From Candidatus Dadabacteria bacterium (GTDB taxonomy: Bacteria; Desulfobacterota_D; UBA1144; Nemesobacterales; CSP1-2), in the NCBI GenBank assembly GCA_022615255.1, contig JAKEHC010000094.1:1-22334 (forward strand): a stretch of 22,334 nucleotides of DNA, written 5' to 3'. The number at the start of each line of letters is the position of its first letter. The first letter of the stretch is position 1. Shown here one piece after another: positions 1 through 6,046 of this stretch. The notes below the pieces were generated by a model that did not search any database, was not told the DNA's origin, and saw only the letters and a list, made by a program, of their open reading frames with translations. Both the position numbers and the translations under genes were made by a program.

Positions 1-12
1 TAAGTTAATATT

Positions 13-40
13 AATATAGTCACGATAATTTTTTTGTCAA
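13..40 (-). promoter_or_regulatory. Strong leftward sigma70-type promoter
   Basis: On the minus strand a perfect -35 box TTGACA (plus-strand 35-40) is followed after 16 bases by TATATT (13-18), five of six matches to the -10 consensus. The A-rich spacer and AT-rich surroundings fit a promoter. Transcription would start near base 6 and leave the window, so the gene served lies outside. A short dyad (50-63) sits just upstream of the -35 box and could bind a regulator. Confidence 0.5.
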
Positions 41-49
41 GGGTTTCTC

Positions 50-63
50 TTCGCAAATGCGAA
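50..63. repeat. Short dyad TTCGC-AAAT-GCGAA
   Basis: A 5-base inverted repeat with a 4-base spacer (AT-extendable by one pair) lies about 10 bases upstream of the leftward -35 box and about 220 bases before the substrate-binding protein gene. It may be an operator for the divergent region, but it is short enough to arise by chance. No T-run follows on either strand, so it is not an obvious terminator. Confidence 0.25.
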
Positions 64-285
64 ATTAACATTATAATAATTTATTATGAATACAATGAGT
101 TATAATGCGGAATATCGTAACTTTGTGGCAAAAGCTAATATTATGGTATTTGAAAGCGTTGTATTTGCGTTATCTTATTTATGGTTAACTAAAGTTTTTT
201 GACTATCCTATGGTACTTAGTGATACTATGTCCAGATTCTGAAGTTAGGGTCTTAGATGTAATAATTCCTATGAGAGCCAATTCG

Positions 286-1452
286 ATGCTTAAAAAGAAA
301 ACAGACTCTTATTTAAGTTACAAGGCGTTATTGGCACTGCTTATTATTTTTTCCCTTTTTATCACCCTAACTCATACTCTATTACTCGTTCACAGTGAGG
401 AGTTAGTATCTCAAAGTAACTCTGAAAAAATAAAAACTAATATTATCGCCTGTATTTTTCCATTAAGTGGTAAGTATGAATCAATTGGTAAGAAGGCGTT
501 GAGGGGAATCTTTACTGCAAGAAAACTATTACAACATGGAGACGATTTTAAGATTGTAGTCAAGGACTATGGTGGAAATAACCTGGAGCTAAGAAAGGCA
601 TTTGACGAGGTAGTTACAAAAGACAATGCATCCGTTGTCATTGGTCCCTTTCTTAGCAGTTCGATAAAAGAGGTATCCGAAAGCGCAAAATCTCTAAGGG
701 TACCAACGGTAGTGTTTCCACTTTATAGGGGGGTATTCCATAGTAATCCCTATGTGATAAGTTTTTCTTATTTCTTGGAAGAGCAGGCTCAAGTGCTTGC
801 AAGGTATGCGATAGAGGATAACAACATAAGAAGCCTCGGTATTCTTTATCCAAATAACGACCTTGGGGGCTTGTTTAAAGAGGCTTTTATTAAAGCTGTA
901 AGAGATTATAAAGGAGAGGTTATATACGTTGGCTCATACGATCCTAAACTCCTAGATGTTTCTACAGAAGCGGTGTGGATAAAATCCAGACGTCCAAAAG
1001 CGATTTTCATTCCAGACGGCGCGACAAATTCAGGGAAGGTAGTAACGAAACTGAGGCAGGAAGGAGGTATAAAGGATGTAATATTTCTCGGACCAAATAC
1101 CTGGAACAGCAGGTCTTTCCTTCAAGCTGTTGGCTTTGATGCTGACGGGATAATCTTTACTGATTTCTTTTTCTCTACGAGTCGGCGCTGGATTGAGTTT
1201 AGCGAGGAATTTAGAGACACCTTTCATGAAGAACCGGGATTTCTTGAATATCAGGTTTATGAAGCAGTTAGCCTTATGTTTCATGTATTGAAAACCCCAA
1301 TCCAAAAAAAAGACCAGATAAAGGAGAGAATACTTAGTCTTAGAGATAATCCTCTTTTTGATATTGCTCAAAATATAGATGGAGGCCTAGATATCACCCC
1401 AAAGCCGCTCATACTTACTTTAAAGAATAAAGAAATTGTTAGGATAAAGTAA
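286..1452 (+). CDS. Periplasmic-binding-protein-like protein (LivK/LpoA type)
   Basis: A secreted two-lobed binding protein of the branched-chain amino-acid receptor family (Peripla_BP_6, type 1 fold). The conserved first strand reads IFPLSGKYESIGKKALRGI, followed by VVIGPFLSSSIKEVSESAK and a second-lobe segment LGILYPNNDLGG. The weak amino-acid-receptor signature and the C-terminal strand ending LILTLKNKEIVRIK resemble proteins annotated as penicillin-binding-protein activators (LpoA-like), so the ligand may not be an amino acid. The open frame begins with TTG at 199 and has ATG at 271, but only ATG 286 has a Shine-Dalgarno-like GAGAG at 8 bases. From there a KKK n-region leads into a hydrophobic stretch at about residues 14-35 (signal peptide or anchor). 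No lipobox cysteine is seen. The protein is 388 aa. No permease or ATPase genes are adjacent, which argues against a complete ABC importer here. Confidence 0.75.
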   Translation: MLKKKTDSYLSYKALLALLIIFSLFITLTHTLLLVHSEELVSQSNSEKIKTNIIACIFPLSGKYESIGKKALRGIFTARKLLQHGDDFKIVVKDYGGNNLELRKAFDEVVTKDNASVVIGPFLSSSIKEVSESAKSLRVPTVVFPLYRGVFHSNPYVISFSYFLEEQAQVLARYAIEDNNIRSLGILYPNNDLGGLFKEAFIKAVRDYKGEVIYVGSYDPKLLDVSTEAVWIKSRRPKAIFIPDGATNSGKVVTKLRQEGGIKDVIFLGPNTWNSRSFLQAVGFDADGIIFTDFFFSTSRRWIEFSEEFRDTFHEEPGFLEYQVYEAVSLMFHVLKTPIQKKDQIKERILSLRDNPLFDIAQNIDGGLDITPKPLILTLKNKEIVRIK

Positions 1453-1505
1453 GAGTCTTTATATCTTACACCATAATAATTAGCTACAAAAATTAGGATA
1501 GATAT

Positions 1506-2699
1506 TTACTCAAACTTAATTTCTCTTGCAAACACTCTGTTTACTTCATCATAAACATCATTAAGACCAACCTTATAGCGATTTGCTGCTCTTTTACAAT
1601 CCTCATATTCGGGCTTGAATTTTCTTATTCCTAATTTAGGTTCATTAACGATCTTTACCCTTATGTCGCCATATTTGGTATTAATGATTTCTTCTTTTCT
1701 TCTGATCTTAAAACGCTCAGCCTTATAATATCTTACTCCTATCGTGGTTGATTCCTTGAACAAGGTATCCGTGACCCTTTTAGTTCCGCTTTCCTTTGAG
1801 ATTACTTTAACGATGTGTCCTGGCCTACCTCTCTTCATCACTGCATTTATTATAGAGACGTCTAGAACCTCCTTTAGTGAAAGTAATCTATCAAATAGGT
1901 TATCAAACGCCTCAGGGCGCATATCGTCGATGTTGCTTTCAATAACAACCACGGTGTCTCTCTCCATTCCCTCTGGATGATGGTTATCCTCTCCAAGTAT
2001 CGCCCTTACAACATTAGGGTAAGCGTGCGAATTTCTCGCTCCTGCGCCGTAGCCGATTTTAGAAATCGTCATCCTTGGAAAGGCGCCAAATGCTTTTGAA
2101 AGAACGGTTAGGATCGCAGCCCCGGTTGGGGTTACGAGCTCCTCATTTCTCTCCGATTCATACATCTCGACATCACGCAAAAGTTCCAAAACTGCGGGAG
2201 AAGGGCCGGGATAAATCCCGTGTTTCATTTTTATTCGAGACCGTGAAAAAGGGATGGCTGAAGAATGAATCTCATCTATACCAAGGAGATTTATTCCAAT
2301 CACTGTCCCTACCACATCAACTATAGAGTCTATACTGCCTATTTCATGAAAGTGTATCTCTTCAGGTGTTACACCATGAATTTTAGCTTCAGCTTCTGCC
2401 AACTTCTTGAATATTAAAATCGTAGTCTTTTTTACCTTATCGTTAAGTATACTAGTTTCTATTATATTCTTTATTTCTTTAAGTTTTCTTTCAGGTTTAT
2501 TCTTCCCTGGGTTTACATCAAATTTACAAGCTTTAATTCCTGATCTGTCTACGAATTTAGCGCTTAGTTTGTACCCCTTCACTCGAAGCTTGCCCAGTTC
2601 TTCGGTCAGGACATCTAGCTTTACCCCTAGATGAAGAAGTGAGCCTATAATCATATCCCCGCTAACTCCTGAGAAACAGTCGAAGTAGAGCTTTTTCAA
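1506..2699 (-). CDS. larC: Nickel-pincer cofactor biosynthesis protein LarC
   Basis: LarC (DUF111) is the nickel chelatase that inserts Ni into pyridinium-3,5-bisthiocarboxylic acid mononucleotide, using CTP, to complete the nickel-pincer nucleotide used by lactate racemase and related enzymes. Family hallmarks seen are YFDCFSGVSGDM near residue 5, FHEIGSIDSIVDVVG near 117, VTPTGAAIL near 189, ESNIDDMRPE near 254 and MKRGRPGH near 288. The frame opens at a TTG at 2723 that overlaps the stop of the ccsA-like gene. I prefer the TTG at 2699 because it has AAGGGG 9 bases upstream and gives the family-typical beginning (M)KKLYFDC. Length is then 397 aa, normal for a full-length LarC in one frame, unlike lactobacilli where the gene is split by a frameshift. 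LarB, LarE and a racemase are not in the window, so the partners must lie elsewhere. It is probably cotranscribed and translationally coupled with the gene upstream. Confidence 0.9.
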   Translation of the reverse strand: MKKLYFDCFSGVSGDMIIGSLLHLGVKLDVLTEELGKLRVKGYKLSAKFVDRSGIKACKFDVNPGKNKPERKLKEIKNIIETSILNDKVKKTTILIFKKLAEAEAKIHGVTPEEIHFHEIGSIDSIVDVVGTVIGINLLGIDEIHSSAIPFSRSRIKMKHGIYPGPSPAVLELLRDVEMYESERNEELVTPTGAAILTVLSKAFGAFPRMTISKIGYGAGARNSHAYPNVVRAILGEDNHHPEGMERDTVVVIESNIDDMRPEAFDNLFDRLLSLKEVLDVSIINAVMKRGRPGHIVKVISKESGTKRVTDTLFKESTTIGVRYYKAERFKIRRKEEIINTKYGDIRVKIVNEPKLGIRKFKPEYEDCKRAANRYKVGLNDVYDEVNRVFAREIKFE

Positions 2700-2719
2700 G
2701 TGTGAATACCCCTTATTAT

Positions 2720-3535
2720 TCAATACGTTCCGAGAAAATCATGCCTGCCAGGAGCGAAATAGCCAATTACAAAAAAAGTAAAAAGTACGACTCCAAATCC
2801 GACCACAGCCCATAGGGCGGCTCTTCTTCCTCTCCAACCTGTGGCAAGTCTTCCGTGAATTAAGACTGCGTAAAGAAACCAGGTTACTACTGACCACGTC
2901 TCCTTAGGTCCCCACCTCCAAAATGTTCCCCATATTTCTTTTGCGGATAGTAATCCAAGAGCAAGTCCTAATGTAAGCAAGGGGAAGCCTGTGACAAGGC
3001 AAACATGATTAAGTTGGTCAAGTGAGGTAAGGGATGGCAATTTCATTAAAAATGTTCCTAGACGCTTTGATTTGATCTGTTTTTCTTGGAAAAGGTAAAG
3101 AACCCCAGCTATAAAAGCGATTGTAAAAAGTGCCTCTCCTAAAAACACGAGAGCAATATGAATTAGAATCCAGGGGTTTCTAAGGGAAGAATCATGTTCA
3201 ATTATGCCCTGAGGAAGAATTACGGACGGTATAGTCATTAGAAAAGCAAGTGGAGCCACAAAGGCTCCTAACACTGAGGCCTTAAACCTTGACTGTGAAG
3301 CTATATATACAATTGCAATAAACCAGGAGAAGAAATAGAGACTCCTGTCGAGTCCACCAGCAATAGTGTCGCCTTTTAAATAAATAATGATAAGGCTTAC
3401 TGAATGCAAAGCTACTCCTATCTTAATCGTATTGAGCCCCCATGCAGAGACCTTTTGGTTTTGTGTCCATAGGTGGGTGCAGTAAAGAAAAGAGGAAATC
3501 AGATAAATAAAGGAAATAATTAAGTAGAGATCCAT
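2720..3535 (-). CDS. ccsA: CcsA/HemX-like cytochrome c assembly membrane protein
   Basis: An integral membrane protein of the CcsA/CcmC/HemX family, which handles haem during cytochrome c maturation at the membrane (system II CcsA-ResC) or, as HemX, affects tetrapyrrole synthesis. About eight membrane spans can be picked out. The periplasmic haem-handling motif begins near residue 202 as WGTFWRWGPKETWSVVTW, and conserved histidines lie in flanking spans (WILIHIAL and VLIHGRLA). The usual motif has Asp before ProLysGlu; here it is Gly, so haem binding could differ. At 271 aa it is short for a stand-alone CcsA-ResC, closer to HemX or cyanobacterial/deltaproteobacterial CcsA-like proteins. The start is ATG at 3535. 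No ResB partner is in the window. The stop codon overlaps the outer potential start of larC, indicating an operon. Confidence 0.8.
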   Translation of the reverse strand: MDLYLIISFIYLISSFLYCTHLWTQNQKVSAWGLNTIKIGVALHSVSLIIIYLKGDTIAGGLDRSLYFFSWFIAIVYIASQSRFKASVLGAFVAPLAFLMTIPSVILPQGIIEHDSSLRNPWILIHIALVFLGEALFTIAFIAGVLYLFQEKQIKSKRLGTFLMKLPSLTSLDQLNHVCLVTGFPLLTLGLALGLLSAKEIWGTFWRWGPKETWSVVTWFLYAVLIHGRLATGWRGRRAALWAVVGFGVVLFTFFVIGYFAPGRHDFLGTY

Positions 3536-3557
3536 TGTTTATATTTTAATTTACAAT

Positions 3558-3587
3558 GAGATACAAATAAATGATGTAAAAAGTCAA
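3558..3587 (-). promoter_or_regulatory. Possible promoter for ccsA-larC
   Basis: On the minus strand TTGACT (3582-3587) and TATCTC (3558-3563) are 18 bases apart and lie about 20-50 bases upstream of the ccsA-like start. The -35 is a good match and the -10 a modest one. The 170-base gap to prfA also holds a small hairpin (AGTCA/TGACT, 3633-3647) without a T-run. Confidence 0.3.
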
Positions 3588-3705
3588 TAAAATTTCTTCT
3601 ATAATATCTAAGAGGGTTATGAATGGGATTATAGTCAGTTGTTGACTCTGATATTAATATATTACAAGAAACAAATAAGCAATAAGTATAATAGGGTCTA
3701 AGTTT

Positions 3706-4785
3706 TTAAGACCCAACGGCTTGTTTTAGGTGTTCAGTCTGATAGTGTGAGATTAGTGCCTGCACTAATTCCTCTATATCCCCATCTAAGATCGCCTCAA
3801 GCCTGTAAAGTGTGAGACCTATTCTATGATCTGTAACCCTGTTTTGGGAAAAATTATATGTTCTAATCTTCTCGCTTCTATCACCGCTGCCCACCATGCT
3901 TTTTCTCATGTAAGATAACTCGCTTTGACGTCTTTTTTCCTCTATCTCATATAGCCTTGCGCGAAGAACCTTCATTGCTACTGCGCGGTTTTGGTGTTGA
4001 GAGCGCTCGTTCTGACAACTAACTACTATCCCGGTAGGAATGTGCGTTATCCTCACCGCTGAGTCTGTTTTATTTACATGCTGGCCTCCTCTGCCACCTG
4101 CTCGAAACGTGTCAATTCTTAAATCCTTTTCATCCACAATAATTTCTACATCATCGGCTTCTGCAAGAACAGCTACAGTAGCAGTGGATGTGTGTACTCT
4201 TCCACCGGCTTCAGTTGTAGGCACCCTCTGAACCCTATGGACCCCACCTTCATATTTGAGTTTACTCCAGACGTTTTTCCCTTGTATCTCACCGATTACC
4301 TCTTTGAAGCCGCCGAGCCCGATCTCGTTCATGTTCATTATCTCAACCTTCCATCCGTTTCTCTCGGCATATCTGCTATACATTCTGAATAAGTCTGCGG
4401 CAAAGAGTGCCGCCTCGTCACCGCCGGTTCCTGCACGGATCTCTAAAAAAACATTCTTATTGTCATTATGGTCTTTTGGGAGTAGCAAAAGGCGAAGTTT
4501 TTCTTCAAGCTTAGCCTGCTTTTTTTCGAGTGCAGAAATCTCTTCAGTTGCAAGTTCCCCTAGCTCTTTGTCCCGGAGTAACACCTTATTTTTGTCAATC
4601 TCTTCTAAGGTTTCTTTATACTTCCTGTAAGTCTCAACGATTTCGCTTATCTCAGAGCGTTCCTTTGATAAGCGGTGTATTTCAGAAGGAGTGATATTCG
4701 GGTTGCTCAGCGCTGTGGCGATATTATCATACCTTTTTTCAACCTCTTGAAGATGTCCAAGCATGTTAATTTCTAACATTTTCAT
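3706..4785 (-). CDS. prfA: Peptide chain release factor 1
   Basis: RF1 reads UAA and UAG in the ribosomal A site and triggers hydrolysis of peptidyl-tRNA. The catalytic GGQ motif is at residues 233-235 (AGGRGGQHVNKTDSAVRITH). The stop-codon recognition tripeptide PxT, diagnostic of RF1 rather than RF2 (SPF), is at 189-191 as PTT within HRVQRVPTTEAGGRVHTS. The N-terminal domain is a long helical region (1-105). Length 359 aa is normal. Three ATG codons (4785, 4779, 4764) are possible starts and none has a clear Shine-Dalgarno; the innermost would give the commonest family N-terminus. The gene diverges from the zapA operon. The methyltransferase gene prmC, which often follows prfA and modifies the GGQ glutamine, is not next to it here. 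Confidence 0.96.
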   Translation of the reverse strand: MKMLEINMLGHLQEVEKRYDNIATALSNPNITPSEIHRLSKERSEISEIVETYRKYKETLEEIDKNKVLLRDKELGELATEEISALEKKQAKLEEKLRLLLLPKDHNDNKNVFLEIRAGTGGDEAALFAADLFRMYSRYAERNGWKVEIMNMNEIGLGGFKEVIGEIQGKNVWSKLKYEGGVHRVQRVPTTEAGGRVHTSTATVAVLAEADDVEIIVDEKDLRIDTFRAGGRGGQHVNKTDSAVRITHIPTGIVVSCQNERSQHQNRAVAMKVLRARLYEIEEKRRQSELSYMRKSMVGSGDRSEKIRTYNFSQNRVTDHRIGLTLYRLEAILDGDIEELVQALISHYQTEHLKQAVGS

Positions 4786-4803
4786 TTATAATTTTCACAC
4801 ATC

Positions 4804-4832
4804 TTGCAAAAATTTCAAGATTAGATTAAACT
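4804..4832 (+). promoter_or_regulatory. Possible promoter of the zapA-rny operon
   Basis: TTGCAA (4804-4809) and TAAACT (4827-4832), each four of six consensus matches, are separated by 17 bases. Transcription would begin about base 4839, only some 8 bases before the ATG at 4848, leaving no room for a Shine-Dalgarno site. The whole 62-base divergent gap with prfA is AT-rich. Confidence 0.3.
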
Positions 4833-4847
4833 TTCCACACTAACACT

Positions 4848-5057
4848 ATGGAAACAATAGATATTCTTGAAAGCAGGATAAAGGAGACCCTTTTAAGGAA
4901 GTCGGGGCTTGAAGAAGAGCGTAGAAGTCTAATGGATGAGCTATTAGTACTTCGTGAAGACATTAGAAGGCTTAAAACCGAAAGGGAAGAGATTAAGGCA
5001 ATGTTAGAGCATGTTATTGAGAAGATAGAACTTTATCTTAGCAGGTCAGAAGCATAG
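4848..5057 (+). CDS. Small coiled-coil protein, ZapB-like
   Basis: A 69-aa protein that is almost entirely charged heptad-type helix, with clusters such as LEEERRSLMDELLVLREDIRRL arranged over residues 20-45 and no Gly or Pro breaks. Position immediately before zapA (2-base gap) matches the small ZapB-like or uncharacterised coiled-coil genes found before zapA in deltaproteobacteria. A role in organising the FtsZ ring with ZapA is inferred from that context and from coiled-coil character; sequence alone cannot prove it. It is the first gene of the operon and has no visible Shine-Dalgarno. Confidence 0.6.
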   Translation: METIDILESRIKETLLRKSGLEEERRSLMDELLVLREDIRRLKTEREEIKAMLEHVIEKIELYLSRSEA

Positions 5058-5059
5058 GT

Positions 5060-5398
5060 ATGAAGCGTGTAAAGATAAATGTTTTAAATAACGAACTATC
5101 TTTATTGACTGATGCAGAAGAAGAGTACGTGCGCGAGATATCAAAGTTTCTCGAGGAAAGGGTAATGGAAACATCTCCAGATACCGGTTCCTTGGTGGTG
5201 CCTCGCCCGTTCCTTCTTGCTACAGTTAAGATTGTTGATGATTATTTCAGGTTAAAAAGAGAATTCGAGGAGTTTAAAAATCGTGCTGAGGAAAGATCAA
5301 GAAGACTGGTTGAGATATTGGACAGTTCCCTCGTGGAGAAAGAGACCTTTGAGCATTGGAGAGGAGGAAGGAGAGAAAGCCAGAAAAAGGAGGTTTAG
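5060..5398 (+). CDS. zapA: Cell division protein ZapA
   Basis: ZapA binds FtsZ and bundles filaments at the division ring. The N-terminal globular domain begins with the family pattern VKINVLNNELSLLTDAEEEYV and continues with the segment FLEERV, then leads into a long C-terminal helix rich in Glu, Lys and Arg (about residues 55-110) that forms the dimer or tetramer coiled coil. Length 112 aa is typical. It starts 2 bases after the preceding coiled-coil gene, so translation is probably coupled. Order zapA, 5-FCL, rny follows that of many relatives. In gammaproteobacteria 6S RNA sits between zapA and the 5-FCL gene; here that gap is too small for it. Confidence 0.85.
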   Translation: MKRVKINVLNNELSLLTDAEEEYVREISKFLEERVMETSPDTGSLVVPRPFLLATVKIVDDYFRLKREFEEFKNRAEERSRRLVEILDSSLVEKETFEHWRGGRRESQKKEV

Positions 5399-5447
5399 AA
5401 TCGCCCTAGGTAGTGGGTTTAGAGAGCCTGCTTTAAATCTCTCCAAT
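5355..5447 (+). repeat. Inverted repeat bracketing the zapA / 5-FCL junction
   Basis: ATTGGAGAG at 5355-5363 is perfectly complementary to CTCTCCAAT at 5439-5447, with one further G-U pair inside. The 75-base interval contains the end and stop codon of zapA and much of the untranslated gap. In mRNA this could form a long-range stem just upstream of the start region of the 5-FCL gene. A chance origin cannot be excluded because the left arm lies in a purine-rich coding tail. Confidence 0.3.
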
Positions 5448-5450
5448 TTA

Positions 5451-6041
5451 TTGGGGAAAGGTTTTGACGTTCTGAAGGTAAAAAGTGACTTACGCCGTTA
5501 TTTTCTTGAGAAAAGGCTAAGTCTTAGCTATATAGAGACATATAAAAGAAGCGAAAAGATTAAAAGAAATCTTTTTGAGCTTAAATCTTTTCTCGAAGCC
5601 CGCAGTATAGCCCTTTACTATCCGATCAAAAATGAAGTAAGAACCCAATCTATATTCAAGAGCGCAAAGGAATTAGGTAAAGACATCTATTTCCCACGTG
5701 TTCAAGGCACCATACTGGAGTTCCGAGAAGTAACTGACCTAAGTGTGCTAAAGATCGGAAGGTTTGGCATACCTGAGCCGGGCCTTTACTCTCCAAAGTT
5801 AGAAATTAAGGATATAGATCTGATTATCATACCCGGCATTGCATTTGACCGTTTAGGGCTAAGAATAGGTTACGGAAAGGGGTATTACGATCGTGCAATC
5901 TCAGAGATAGATGGAAAAAAGAGGATAGGGTTAGCTTACGATTTTCAACTTATAGATTTAGTTCCGCTTGAAAGATGCGATGAGAAGGTAGGGATGATAG
6001 TTGCTGAATCAGGTGTAATAATTTGTGAAAGGAGGATGTGA
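5451..6041 (+). CDS. 5-formyltetrahydrofolate cyclo-ligase
   Basis: Converts 5-formyl-THF to 5,10-methenyl-THF with ATP, returning the storage form of folate to the one-carbon pool (MTHFS, YgfA/Fau family). The C-terminal signature is clear: DLIIIPGIAFDRLGLRIG followed by GYGKGYYDR at about residues 140-148. The true start is unclear. Homology begins with KSDLRRYFLEKR, and no ATG or GTG lies nearby in frame. TTG at 5451 is the nearest standard start but has no Shine-Dalgarno; CTG at 5472 lies 10 bases after GGGGAAAGG and gives the most family-like N-terminus. An in-frame ATG at 5283 lies inside zapA and would add an implausible tail. The stop overlaps the outer possible start of rny. Confidence 0.88.
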   Translation: MGKGFDVLKVKSDLRRYFLEKRLSLSYIETYKRSEKIKRNLFELKSFLEARSIALYYPIKNEVRTQSIFKSAKELGKDIYFPRVQGTILEFREVTDLSVLKIGRFGIPEPGLYSPKLEIKDIDLIIIPGIAFDRLGLRIGYGKGYYDRAISEIDGKKRIGLAYDFQLIDLVPLERCDEKVGMIVAESGVIICERRM

Positions 6042-6046
6042 CTTCG

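Noticed and set aside
1030..1371. Antisense frame of 113 codons inside the binding-protein gene
   Set aside because: Shadow of the plus-strand gene; low-complexity composition and no start signal.
3633..3647. Hairpin AGTCA-GTTGT-TGACT between prfA and the ccsA-like gene as a terminator
   Set aside because: Only five AT-rich base pairs and no following T-run on either strand.
5283..5450. Extended start of 5-formyltetrahydrofolate cyclo-ligase from the ATG at 5283
   Set aside because: The extra 56 residues lie mostly inside zapA in another frame and have no resemblance to the family, whose homology begins after 5472.
5364..5475. 6S RNA gene between zapA and 5-FCL
   Set aside because: The free gap is about 50-75 bases, far shorter than about 180 bases, and the conserved 6S bubble and closing stem could not be found; kept only as a structure finding.
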